DNA from: Aldrovandia affinis
Taxonomy: Eukaryota > Chordata > Actinopteri > Notacanthiformes > Halosauridae
Reading direction: 5' to 3'
Assembly: GCA_029706075.1 (NCBI GenBank)
Contig: JAINUG010000015.1
Coordinates: 9,198,154 to 9,262,153, forward strand
Length of the DNA: 64,000 nucleotides
Shown here in pieces: positions 1-10,260 of the stretch; positions within the stretch are counted from its first letter, which is position 1, and each line of letters begins with the position of its first letter. The notes under the pieces were generated by a model, which saw nothing but the letters and a program-made list of their open reading frames with translations, had not been told where the DNA came from and made no database searches. The position numbers were made by a program, and so were the translations under genes.

Positions 1-797
1 AGCAAGCCGAAGAAACTGCCAGTCTAATGACAAATGTTGAAGGTTTGCCTGGAGGCAAATAAAGCATTTGTTGTGTGGATCTGAGCATGTCACTCGTCAC
101 CATTTGTTATTTGATAGATACCATTTGTTACCTCTATATGCAGCTGTTGTTTATTTATTGAATGTGTTATACATTAATCTGTTACCAAATGCTGTATTTC
201 ATTTTATAATTTTTGCAGTTTGTCATTATTTATTTTTTGTTACTCTTGCTCCTCATAGCCAAACTGCATTCGGTTATGTGTGGGTCATAAAGGAAATAGA
301 GCTTGGAATTGCTTATAGAGAGTCTCATAGAGGGATAATATTGAATTGTAATAGTCTTCCTTTGTGCACATTCCTGGGTAATTTGTGCAGTCGATTTTAT
401 GCACCACCGGTGCAGTCAAAAGGGACATTATGTTTTCAGATTGTCCTTCTGTCCTAACCTGGCTCCTTCATACAAGTTATTTCTGACACACCCAATTATA
501 CATGGATTTGCATAAAACTTGACACAAAATGTTATCCTCACAGTTCCCCAGAACTGTATCAGCTCATTTTCAGCTCACAAGGTCAATAGTCAAGGTCACA
601 GAGGTGCCTAATACGTTTTTCCATTTGCACTTTTCTCTTTGTGAATTTATAATGTGAATTTTCCTGCTTTTTCAATCTTTTCAACACTTACAGTTACTTT
701 AAATGTTTTTTTTATGTACATGCATTATGCATTCGTATGCTTTATAAAAATTAACTTCAATTTCATGTCACTTACCCCTGCCATCTTTGTCTCATAG
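1..797 (+). other. dnah9: Last intron (partial) of the dynein heavy chain gene
   Basis: This AT-rich stretch lies directly 5' of the terminal dynein exon and ends in a pyrimidine-rich tract followed by the acceptor tcatag at 792-797. I searched it for the preceding dynein exon, which should encode the conserved segment before the AGI junction, and did not see one. The open frame at 68-457 has no recognisable domain and an untypical hydrophobic, low-complexity composition, so I do not call it a gene. Confidence 0.6.
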
Positions 798-1025
798 GCT
801 GGAATAATGGCAGATTCCCGGCTGAAAGAATTAACGCCATCAGTGCCAGTAATCTTTATCAAAGCCATCCCCGTCGACAAGCAGGAGACTCGCAATGTGT
901 ACCAGTGCCCTGTGTACAAGACAAGGCAGAGAGGACCCACTTATGTGTGGACCTTCAACCTGAAGACCAAGGAGAACCCGTCCAAGTGGAGCCTGGCCGG
1001 TGTCGCTCTGCTTCTCCAGATCTAA
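798..1025 (+). CDS. dnah9: Terminal coding exon of an axonemal dynein heavy chain (DNAH9-like)
   Basis: This exon encodes the last 75 residues of an axonemal dynein heavy chain, the motor of the outer dynein arm in motile cilia and flagella. In frame from the acceptor (tcatag, then GCTGG) it reads [12 protein letters not shown], then [30 protein letters not shown] and finally [12 protein letters not shown] before the TAA stop. [19 protein letters not shown] and AGVALLL belong to the conserved C-terminal barrel of the dynein heavy chain. The LLLQI terminus and the RGPTY block fit the DNAH9/11/17 group. Assignment to DNAH9 leans on linkage to shisa6, because SHISA6 and DNAH9 are neighbours in mammals. 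The methionine inside the exon is internal, not a start. All earlier exons lie left of the window. No canonical AATAAA is obvious in the first few hundred bases after the stop. Confidence 0.85.
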   Translation, partial: AGIMADSRLKELTPSVPVIFIKAIPVDKQETRNVYQCPVYKTRQRGPTYVWTFNLKTKENPSKWSLAGVALLLQI

Positions 1026-2529
1026 AACAGGAATCCGAAATGGAATTTTGACATGTATGCACATATGTTCCAATAGTCATTAGATACGACACGTCTATGC
1101 TTAAAAAATGCACTTTATTCAGTGACTTTTTATTGTGTAATCGTTTTATCCTGCAATCAAATCAATCAAATTCATACAGATTAATTTGTTTCCATATAAC
1201 TTTGTTTTCATTATTTTAATGGCAGATGTGATGAAAATATATGCCTTTGTCTTTCGGCTGTAGCGTTTATAACTGTGAAGTCTGCTTTATTTTTCTCCTT
1301 GTAAAATGAACATTTTCAAATTAAATTTTAATTTTAAAACTGGGCAGAGGGCCAGATTGGTGTGTGTTTTTAGCCAGATTAATTTTCTACTCATGTCACA
1401 GATACTCACCATGTGCAGCCTCTCTCTTCTAACCCTGCACCCTTTGTTTAAATTCCTTGTACCCACTATCCGGTTCTCAGTGTCTGATTAGGAGCTCTGG
1501 TAGTCCCCTCCATCTCCCCCTTGTCCCCTGGTTTCACAAGCTCTGTGGGAAAATACGGGATCTCTTACAGCTTTTCTCTGTATGTCTCCCAAGTGTGCAT
1601 GCATAGCACAGTCAAACTCCGCTGTATCTCCTGAAAAAGTCCGCTGCATTCTGCATTCCGCCATTTCAGTTATGAAAACCTCAGCAGTATTCATCTCTGA
1701 AACATGAACAACCGTAATAGTTCCCCTGAGTCACCTTCATCCAGTTATTGAAGAAACGTAATAATGCACACTGGAACATAAGCAAGCAGACTAGAACATG
1801 AGGGAATGTGGAAAATGGCAGTAGGTGCAATTTAAGAAGACCACATTGATTACATCCTTGGCTTCAATGTGTTTTTTGTCTTATATTTTAGTATACCATG
1901 TACCATAGTATTTGGCATATCATATACAAAAAAGGAAATTCAAAAAAATCATAATCTTAAGATTTCAAACAATTCTATGAGCAAAGGACCAACCATTCAG
2001 AACACCAGGTCATTATTATGAACACATATAAAGACCTCAAGTTTTATAACAATATTAACAATTACAGAAATGTGGATTTTTCTTTATGTGCTATTATTAT
2101 GTTTAATAGCTCTACTATACACAAACATAACAATGATATGAATATCACCTGCTTGAATATATAGTCAATTGTAACTGTAATGCAAACATCCTGTATATAC
2201 CATATGAGTAGAAAATATTGAACATTTGTAATGAAATTACAATGAGTTGTGATTTGACTATTATTTTATACCTGTCTGCAACAACAGGTTTTTCAACATA
2301 GAGTTTGATGTGAATTGTGAGCTACAACTGAATTGTGAGTTAAAATATGGCAGAAAACAGCACAAACTGAGAAATTATGCTTCCATGTGGTTATGTAAAA
2401 GCAGTCAGTCAGCAGCAACGGGTTTATAATGGTGTGTTTGATTCCATGTGAATTGTCTCGTTAAATGGTGACCAGAAGGATTGACGGTGACATTTCTGAC
2501 AAATTAACCCATGAGAATGGTACTATATA
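1026..2529. other. 3' flank / 3' UTR of the dynein gene; nothing else seen
   Basis: This is AT-rich sequence following the dynein stop codon. The short open frames here (1306-1491 + and 1488-1694 -) show no known domain. An ATTAAA variant polyadenylation signal occurs near 1319, but nothing shows that it is used. No repeat family was recognised. Confidence 0.4.
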
Positions 2530-3135
2530 TTGATCCGGTAATATAATCTTAAAACACGCGTTCATTCTGGCATTCTGGAATGAGGACACATAGCTGCTAT
2601 TGCTGATGTGTGACAATGGGTATAGAGTAGCACAGATCATCTAACTTGAATGCATTGATTGTGGTGATGTTACATAAGTGGATCCTTATGGAGAATGTAG
2701 CTGGCCATTCTATGGACGGTAGTATGTGTTGTATTTGCATGTCACTTAGCGTAAATTCATTAATTGAAATAAACATTTCAGCTGAAGTTAATTTGCTAAT
2801 TAGTTGTTTTGACAGGTACTGACAACATCACTGTGAAATTAGTAAATGTGTATAATACTGTATATGGTAATATAGCTAATATTGAAACGTGCCTTCACTG
2901 TGTGGCTGTTCAGAGCAAGGATACATTGTACTCGGTTATGTGCTGGCTGCTGCTATTTTGTTATTCTGAGTAGCTATTACTGACAGGTGGCCATAATACA
3001 GCACAAATCAATTAAAAGTAATGCATTGGTTGTGGTAACATTACAGAAGGTTATCTTTATTTACGTAGAATGTAGCGGGCATTTCTATGCATGTCAGTGT
3101 GTGTTGTACAGTAGTTGTGTCACTGGCTAGCTTAC
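2530..3135. repeat. Old direct duplication (two diverged copies about 370 bp apart)
   Basis: Two segments align in the same orientation. Copy one is about 2545-2760 and copy two about 2880-3130. Shared landmarks are AGCACARATCA (2629 and 2999), ATGCATTGRTTGTGGT (about 2650 and 3021), AGAATGTAGC (about 2692 and 3067) and GTGTGTTGTA-like sequence followed by TGTCACT. The copies have drifted substantially. The unit matches no element family I know, so it could be a local tandem duplication or two copies of an old dispersed repeat. Confidence 0.55.
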
Positions 3136-3554
3136 TACACTTCAGTAGTATGTGAACTGCCAGAAGCTAAGAAGCTAACTAGTTGCTTGTTTTAACGAAA
3201 CGGTATGTAGCTAGGTAGTCAGCAATCTACTGCACACCTACCTGGCTACACCTACGTCTTATTAGTTTAAGAGTATACATTTAGTCTAGGGATTTAGGGC
3301 CTACCTTGTAGTTACCGTAGCTATCTGAGCCATGATACAATATGATGCAGGGTTTACATATTTACAAGAAATATGGCATATTTAATCTTTTTGAGCATGT
3401 TCTATTAGCTGAAATAGCATCACGTTCACATCCTTGTAGTATGTCTAAATCATGATGGCACATGCTGCATGGCCTGCAATTTGCTACTGTTGAGAGGTGA
3501 TGTTATTTGTTTGAATATATCTGAACATATCATATTTTGGGTTGAGGCTGACAT

Positions 3555-4235
3555 CATGGCAGTGACACGCTCCTGTAGATTCATGCTGTACAACATCAGG
3601 AGGGTTTCGCCCTTTCCTTACAATGGAAGCGTCACAGGTGCTGGTCCAGGCTCACGTCATCTCGCGGCTGGACAACTGCAAATCCCTCCTGGCTGGAGCT
3701 CCTGCATGTGCCATCAGACCCTTGCAGCTCATCCAGAATACTGCAGCCCATCTGGTATTAAATCACCCTTCACTGGCTCCCCATAGCCGCTTGCATCAGA
3801 TTTAAGACACTGGTGCTGGCCTACCAGGCTGTGAATGGAACGACCTCTCCCTACCTCACAGCCATGGTCAAACCCTACACCCCAGCCCGACTGCTGCGCT
3901 CTGCTGCCTCTAGGCGATTGGCTACTCCCTCATGCCAAGTGACCAGTGGCCGCTCATTCCGGTCATTATTCTTAGCCGAATCGCTGCCCCTCTTCCACTG
4001 CAGGCTGAAAATGCACCTCTTTAGACTACAATTTGGACCTTAACCCACCCATCCCTATATTTAAAAAATATAATTGATCATTTCCTTTAGCACTTGTGTT
4101 GTTTATGCTGCTTACTTGAGGAATGATGTGCTTGAAGTTACACCAAGTGGTTGCTTATCTACTCAAGCTAAATGCGCTTTCTGTAAGTAGCTTTGGATAA
4201 AAGTTAAATTATTATAATGTAATGTAATATTAGTC
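3555..4235 (+). mobile_element. 5'-truncated LINE (L2/CR1-like), C-terminal RT region and 3' tail
   Basis: Conceptual translation in shifting frames gives the C-terminal part of a non-LTR retrotransposon reverse transcriptase. It runs from RSCRFMLYNIRRV at about 3565, through HVISRLDNCKSLLAG at about 3650 and RPLQLIQNTAAHLV at about 3715, to LAYQAVNGTTSPYL and MVKPYTPARLLRSA (3813-3900). It ends at KMHLFRLQFGP before a stop at 4041. These blocks are characteristic of fish L2/Maui-type elements. At least two frameshifts separate the pieces, so the copy is dead. The 3' end carries the 'GTAGCTTTGGATAA' tail shared with teleost tRNA-SINEs and a TAATGTAATGTAAT terminal repeat. The 5' part is missing, as expected from incomplete target-primed reverse transcription. 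Confidence 0.85.
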
Positions 4236-4579
4236 AATGGGGATAATTCATAATTGAGGGATGGAGCATTTCTGATGATGTAATTGGCAGGAAAATTAAG
4301 AAGAAGAAGCAGAAGATGAAGAAGCAGAAGAGGAAGAGTATGATATCTATGAGAAAGCCCCCATGCACTGTTCACAGAAGATCTTGAATATCTTGATAGT
4401 AACATCCCGTTGATGTTTCCTGGCAACTATTGATTTAGGGACGCTTTCCAGGCCAGGTTAAACGGTCAGAATATCACTCATAATGTGGTTATTTTTAACT
4501 GTCTATACAAAATATAATTTTCAAGTTCCTTTTAGATAATAGAACATTTAAAAAGATAGCAAATGAAAAAGCACAGTTA

Positions 4580-4584
<5 letters not shown>

Positions 4585-4610
<26 letters not shown>
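4585..4610. repeat. (TG)13 microsatellite
   Basis: Uninterrupted TG dinucleotides for 26 bases, preceded by a short TATA run. The surrounding 4236-4830 stretch holds no other recognisable feature. The open frame on the - strand at 4163-4426 is a purine/pyrimidine-biased artefact over an AAGAAGAAG tract. Confidence 0.9.
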
Positions 4611-4611
<1 letters not shown>

Positions 4612-5844
4612 CATATTGTGAGTTCAATGTAAAATTATTTGTTTAAAATAAACATGGAATCCCATGAAAAACACAGGCATAACACTGAATAGCACTCCAA
4701 AGAGGTGAAACAATGCTGATGGCAGCAAACATGGGATTCCATTCAACATTTACCAGGCTGCTATTACCCAAAGGTGTGGTGAGCCTAAGAAAGGTGGCAG
4801 GTTTTCTTAAAATGCTTTAGCATGAAATCAATATTGTTTGTATTGCGCTTTTTACAAATACATTGTCACAGAATACTTAACAAAAGAGAACCCAGGCCCA
4901 GACCCCCCAAAAGCAAGCCTAAGGTGGCAAGGAAATATTCCCTTGGTCAAGAGTATAGGGAGAAACCTTGGGAGGAACCAGACTAAATGGGAGGAGTCTA
5001 TCTTCTGGCTGATAGGGTGTGTTCAAAAGTGTATTAGGGTGCATATTAGGGTGGCTGACTTTGTGCCTCGCAGTTTGGTAGTCAGCAGTGGGTGGGTAGG
5101 GGGAATCTGGTAATGGGGGTCCAGGTCCAGGGCTGGGTGCCAGCGGCAGAGAAGAAGAACATGCAATCATAAAAAAGCAGTGTTGTTTCCAGGAGCAGTG
5201 TGTAACCGCAGGGGAGCACAAGCATAGGAAATATTTGAACACTTAGCCTGGACAGACAATGGCAGCACAACTACGATGAGAGGAACAGAGAGCACAAGCA
5301 GCCATGAGGCAGCTCCAAACCATTCACACCCATTCAAGAATAACCAGGCTAACAGTGATGGTGACATGTTAAGGAGGTGCTAGTATAGAAAGTTTCTCAC
5401 CCCAGAAGACTCTAGGTCATTGTCTTCTCTATCTCTACACATAGACTATGTTTGGTAGCAGGCCAGGCTGAAAAAGTTTTTAATATAGATTTTAAAAATT
5501 GAGCCTGTCCGAATCCCTAATATGGTTTGGTGTTCCACAATAGTGGAGCTCTGTAAGAGAAGGCTCTACCACTAGCTTTGCTTTTCAAAATTTGTTAACG
5601 AAGCAGTCGGGTGGGCCTTCAGGGAACAATAATGCCTGTGAAAGATATAGGTCCATGCACTGCTATATTACTCCACTGCTACATTGGTTTCCTATCAAGT
5701 ATCAGGCTGATTATAAAGTACTGTTAACTATTTAGTTGACATGAACCCAATGTAGCAATGGAGTAATATGATCCCATTTCTTAGATCTGGTCAAAATGTG
5801 TGTCACTTTATTCTGTACAAGTTGGAAGACTCTTTAGAGAAATA

Positions 5845-6567
5845 CACTGCCTGGTCAAAAAAAAAGTCACCACCTGGATTTAACTAAGCAAATAGGTAAG
5901 AGCCTTCAATTGGATAATTACTGCAGTGATTAATATGTTTTAGCTGGCAACAAGTTATTTAACCCTAACTGATGCAGTGAGTAGCTTCTCATTTCTTAAA
6001 CAACCATGTCGGACATATCCTGTGGTCGTGGAAAAGATGTTAATCTGTTTCAGAAGGGTCAAATTATTGGCCTGCATCAAGCAAAGAAAACAACTAAGGA
6101 GATTGTTGAAACGACTAAAATTGGGTTAAGAACTGTCCAACGCATTATTAAAACCTGGAAGGATAGTGGTGAACCATCATCTTCGAGGAAGAAATGTGGT
6201 CGGAAAAAAATCTTGAATGATCGTGATCGGCGATCACTTAAACGTTTGGTGAAATCATATCGTAAAAAATAAACAGTAGAACTCACGGCTATGTTTAATA
6301 GTGAAAGTAAGAGCATTTCCACACGCACAATGCGAAGGGAACTCAAGGGATTGGGACTAAACAGCTGTGTAGCCTTAAGAAAACCACTTGTCAGTGAATC
6401 AGACATTTTTTTTACAAATTAATGCAACTCTGGACGGAAATAAATGTTGTGACATTGCAGAAGCTTATCGAAACAATGCGAAACACGGCGAATGCGTGCC
6501 GTAATCAAAGCTAAAGGTGGTCCAACTAAATATTAGAGTGTGTGACTTTTTTTTGGGACGGGCAGTG
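5845..6567 (+). mobile_element. Internally deleted Tc1/mariner transposon, 723 bp, TA-flanked
   Basis: The element is flanked by TA on both sides (5843-5844 and 6568-6569), the Tc1/mariner target duplication. Its ends are inverted: CACTGCCTGGTC plus an A-run and GTCAC on the left, and GTGAC plus a T-run and GGGACGGGCAGTG on the right. The outermost CACTGCC is identical. Inside are the transposase N-terminus and a remnant of its C-terminus (AVIKAKGGPTKY near 6500-6530). The DDE catalytic region between them is missing. It is a non-autonomous deletion derivative nested in a LINE. Confidence 0.92.
6006..6272 (+). pseudogene. Tc1-like transposase N-terminus (paired-like HTH DNA-binding domain), broken
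   Basis: This fragment corresponds to the DNA-binding half of a Tc1 transposase, which binds the element's terminal inverted repeats. It begins at an ATG in good context. It shows GRGKDVNLFQKGQIIGLHQ, then KKTTKEIVETTKIGLRTVQR as the first helix-turn-helix, and a basic GRKKILNDRDRRSLKRLV linker into the second. An in-frame TAA at 6270-6272 stops it after 88 residues. The same frame then continues with family sequence (TRTMRRELKGLGLNSCVAL at about 6315-6375) before a further stop near 6420. The usual length is about 340 residues. The aspartate/glutamate catalytic core is deleted, so it cannot transpose itself. Confidence 0.9.
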
Positions 6568-7184
6568 TATTAGCAGCCAGATGATTAAGTATTAAGATAG
6601 TCTAGCCTCGGTGCAAAAACAGCACGCATCAACTTTTCTGCATCCTCTAATGACAGAAAGTTCCTCATTTTAGCAATATTCCTTAGGTGTAAGAAAGCCA
6701 CTCTGGAAATGTTTTTGATATGAGCATCAAATGTGAGATCCTGATAAATAGTAACACCAAGGTCCTTGACCGACTGATTTGATGCAACCAAGCAATTTTC
6801 TGTATTTAGTTCCAACTTATTTCTTATTTGTTTTGGGCCCAAGACCAATATCTCTGTTTTATCTGAATTCAAAAGCAGCATTTTCTGGCATCCAATTCTT
6901 TATATCTGAGATACAAGCCTCTAACTGAGACAGTTGAAGCTCTTCACCCGGTTTCATTGATACATATAACTGTGCATCATCTGCATAGCAATGGAAATTC
7001 ACACCATGTAATAACATCACCAAGTGGTAGCAAATATCATTAGAACAGTAATGGTCGTAGCACTGAGCCTTGTAGAACACCATATTTAACCTGAGAGTAG
7101 TCAGAGAACTCTTGATCTAGTTGTGCAATTTGAAACCTATCTGATAGCATGATTTAAACCAGGAGAGTGCACGTCCACACAAAA

Positions 7185-7865
7185 TTGCTTGTTTGCGAGT
7201 AAAGCAGTGCAAAGAACACAGGCAGTGGTCTACTGAGCAGTGGAAAAAAGTCATGTGGTCAGATGAGTCATCAATCACCCCATTCTCTTCTCAACAAGCA
7301 GATGAGATGCATGTGTGGAGCATGCCAAAATAAACCTACAGGCCTCCTAGAGTGCTTCTTTCCAATGGTGAACTGTTCTGACAGCTCTATTTTGGTGTGG
7401 GGTGCATTTTCCAATCATAATTTAGGTCCACTAAACACCTTAAAGGGCAAGGTAAATGGCAATAAATACACAGCCATTCTGAGTGATCACCTTCATCCTA
7501 TGGTGAAGCATTTTTATCCCAAAGGGTGTGGTCTATTCCAGGATGACAATGGCCCATCCACAGGGCATGATTGGTCACTGAATGGTTTGATGAGCATGGA
7601 AATGATGTGAACCATATGCCATGGCTATCTCAGTCACCAGATCTCAACCCAATTGAAGGAATGACACCTGAGACAGCATTTTCTACCACCATCAACAAAA
7701 CAATGATGGAATTTCATGTGGAAGAATGGTGATTGTATCTCTCCAATAGAGTTCCAGACACTTGTAGAATCTAGGCCAAGGCGCATTGAAACTCTTCTGG
7801 TAGTTTGTGGTGGCACAACACCCTATTAAGACACTTTATATTGGTGTTTACTTTATTTTGGGGTT
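7185..7865 (+). mobile_element. Tc1-type transposase DDE-domain remnant
   Basis: Translations in several frames give the catalytic part of a Tc1-like transposase. Landmarks are MWSDESS near 7255 (first catalytic Asp), DEMHVWSMPK near 7300, WGAFSNHNLGPLNTLKGKVN at about 7405-7460, GLFQDDNGPSTGHDW at about 7530-7575 (second Asp, usually LFQQDNAPCH), and SPDLNPIE at about 7636-7660 (third acidic residue). Frameshifts and stops occur throughout, so it is a pseudogene. The right end has a TTTACTTTATTTTGGGGTTAC motif typical of these elements, but no matching left repeat was found. The last 300 bp closely resemble the segment at 55.4-55.7 kb on the opposite strand, so the two are from one family. 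Confidence 0.85.
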
Positions 7866-9640
7866 ACTCATACAGTAGGTGGGAAAACAATACCTTTATT
7901 ATCCTGGATAATGATGATGATGATGATCCACCATTATAGAATTACAAATGCATACAGCTACTTTAGTCTTGTAACAGAGTGTGGGCGCATGCTTTTCCGA
8001 TGGGATTGAATTCAAAATGTAGACAAATTCATTGGTCCATTCAAATGACCTGTGTTATTACATCATTACCCAGGATTAAAAAATGCAAGAAATGACCACA
8101 AAATGGCATTGACTACATTTTCCAAACTTTTGGGGGGTTTTGGTTTCATCCACTATTGCACAAATATGATATATGACTGTAATTGTATGTCATGCATTAT
8201 ATAATATTTATATACATTTTATATTGTGTCCAGATAAATATTGCATTGGCTAAGGACTGTTGTGTGACATAGAAGGGTTTGGAAAAAATGTCAATCATCC
8301 ATGATGCAATGAATATTCATGAATGAGGCCCAATCCATCATGAATTAATGAGTGAAATAATGTGGCTTAAAAATCTAAGAAATATTTTAATAGTTTAACA
8401 ATTTTGTTAAAAACACTTATGCACTTAGGCATAAGTGTTTTTACCAAAATGTTTTTGTTGACTAGAGATCATTAATGTGTCTTGGTGAGTACCAGATGTT
8501 TTCACCTCATAAATATCCATTTATAATATATGGGTGAATGGAAATGGAAAATAGTTATTGAAACGGAAAATGTACGATTAAGTTCCAGAATCTAATTACA
8601 TATAGACTCTTACTGTACTTACTATAAAAACCCAATGTGACCTATTAGACCCAAGTGTGTCATTGCCCTGCAGGAGGGAAAATAGTATAAATGGCCCTTG
8701 AATGTTGTAATTGCCATAAATCTGGCCTGACACATATCCAGCACATTATTTCCTCTTTACAAAGTGGGTCTGGGTCCTGAAGGGTTAACCTTTTCATGTC
8801 TGAACTTTAGCCATCCAGATTCTAATGCCATCAGAGGGGACCGCTATTATACACCCAGCTGAGCTGACATTTGTTATCTTAATATCCAACCAGATGGTGA
8901 TACGGTGTACTAAAAGCCTCTTCCTCTTGTGAGACATGGTGGTAGGTTTCCTCCTCCGTGAATACCGTTGCTTTATGTTTACAAATTAAAACGTTAAAAG
9001 GCCAGCACCGCATTCATTTTTCAGGGGGGGTGACTTGTGCGCTGCTGGCTACGTGCAGAGGGAATAAAGCCAGGGGCAGGAGAGAATTCACCCAAGGCTC
9101 ATGCTCTGAATAGGAAAGGAGGCGATTCTCATCATTTCTGCGTGGACCATTGGTTGCTAGGTTACAGGTCGGTCCTGAAAAGCTGCCAGTGTGAAAGTGC
9201 TTGCATTAATGCAACACGTACTCTGTAAGGACAGTTAATATACGGGAAAACATGGCTGGCGTTTTACGTCCTCTCGGCAGTCCTTTTTAAAGACTTTGAG
9301 CACGTTAAGATGAAACATGTGTACGCTGACCAGTGTGGAGCCCGGAGCTGCAAATGTCCCAGGGCTCCATGTGGAAGATTTATTTCTGCTCTTCCACTAG
9401 ATTGTATACAAGCCTCTGTGGGCTCTGTGAGCACAACTAAATGCCATACCAGCCCCAAAAGGGAATGACTGAGCCCCTATCACGCACTGGCCAGGTGTAA
9501 GCAATGTTCGCAGATCTTCACATTCAATAATCCCATAAAGGGCACCTAAAATGCCTCTCTGAAATATAAAAAAATCCAAGGAAAGTGTTTGTTTGGATAA
9601 ATAAAGGAATTATCAAACACCTTTCTGGGGGTCATATACT
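7866..9640. other. Intergenic AT-rich DNA; only a short hairpin of note
   Basis: No gene or recognisable transposon was seen. A short ATG/GAT trinucleotide run lies at about 7908-7927. The hairpin at 8401-8450 is listed separately. Open frames at 9037-9228 and 9264-9579 have no family features. Confidence 0.4.
8401..8450. repeat. Inverted repeat, 22-bp arms with a 6-nt loop
   Basis: The arm at 8401-8422 pairs with 8429-8450 around the loop acttag. Fifteen inner pairs (TAAAAACACTTATGC and its complement) are perfect, and the extension to 22 has a single mismatch. It has no coding context and could be a small foldback element or a replication-slippage product. Confidence 0.7.
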
Positions 9641-9644
9641 TAAC

Positions 9645-10260
9645 AATAATAACTTTATTTATACAGCGCTAGTCTTACATGGCATCAAAGCACTTTCCAA
9701 AATAACAATAACATGATACAGCATGGCGGCACGGTGGTGCAGTGGATAGCACTGTCGCCTCACAGCAAGAAGGTCTCGGGTTCGAATCCAGGCCGGGGGC
9801 CTTTCTGTGCGGAGTTTGCATGTTCTCCCCGTGTCCGCGTGGGTTTCCTCCGGGTACTCCGGTTTCTTCCCACAGTCCAAAGACATGCACGTTAGGCTAA
9901 TTGGAGAGTCTAAATTGGCCATAGGTATGAGTGTGTGAGTGAATGGTGTGTGTGCCCTGCGATGGATTGGCGACCTGTCCAGGGTGTAGTCCTGCCTCTC
10001 GCCCGGAACGCATGCTGGGATAGGCTCCAGCCCCCCGCGACCCTGACCAGGAATAAGCGGCTTAGATAATGGATGGATGGATGGATGATACAGCATGAAA
10101 AAAAAATGGTTTTAATATACATACAACCATTGAAAAATAATTTAAAACAAAAGAAATGCAGCATTAAAAAAGGCTACACACAGTTAAGAAAATGCATGAT
10201 CTCCTTTAGTTTTTAATCTATTGGCTGGTATAGCAAGAAGGGCTTTATTGGCTGATCTTA
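9645..10260. repeat. Dispersed repeat fragment that received a SINE insertion
   Basis: The flanks of the SINE (9645-9712 and 10098-10260) read AACTTTATTTATACAGCGCT and CAAAGCACTTTCC. This motif is common at the 3' ends of fish LINE-type repeats and is similar in style to the start of the 4.83 kb element. I can identify it only as a probable LINE 3' fragment. Confidence 0.4.
9713..10097 (+). mobile_element. tRNA-derived SINE with (ATGG)n tail and perfect 13-bp target duplication
   Basis: The insertion carries a tRNA-like head: GGTGGTGCAGTGG as the A-box region and GGTTCGAATCC as a consensus RNA polymerase III B box near 9779-9789. A body common in fish follows (GTTTGCATGTTCTCCCCGTG, GGGATAGGCTCCAGCC), then an (ATGG)n tail of the RTE-type style at about 10068-10085. 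Both ends are bordered by the identical 13-mer ATGATACAGCATG (9713-9725 and 10085-10097), which marks target-primed insertion and a fairly recent age. The open frames across it on both strands are repeat artefacts. Confidence 0.93.

Larger units (their letters stand above)
4831..7180 (-). mobile_element. Decayed LINE on the - strand, interrupted by a nested Tc1 element
   Basis: On the - strand, 7083-6859 and 6881-6585 encode a reverse transcriptase remnant. It contains NFHCYADDAQLYVSMKP with the catalytic YADD, then LEACISDIKNWM, LLLNSDKTEILVLGPKQ, SVKDLGVTIYQDLTFDAHI and KMRNFLSLEDAEKLM. These match L2/CR1-superfamily elements. The 3' untranslated part continues to about 4831: on the + strand it shows AAGCAAGCCTAAGGTGGCAA and GAAACCTTGGGAGGAACCAG, familiar from dispersed fish repeats. 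The region 5500-5840 (gagctctgtaagagaaggct and so on) belongs to the same element. A Tc1-type element (5845-6567) splits it, so the LINE is the older insertion. Frameshifts make it non-functional. The outer boundaries are approximate. Confidence 0.75.

Noticed and set aside
68..457. 129-codon open frame next to the dynein exon
   Set aside because: It has no recognisable domain, hydrophobic low-complexity composition and no splice or promoter support, and it lies in the expected dynein intron.
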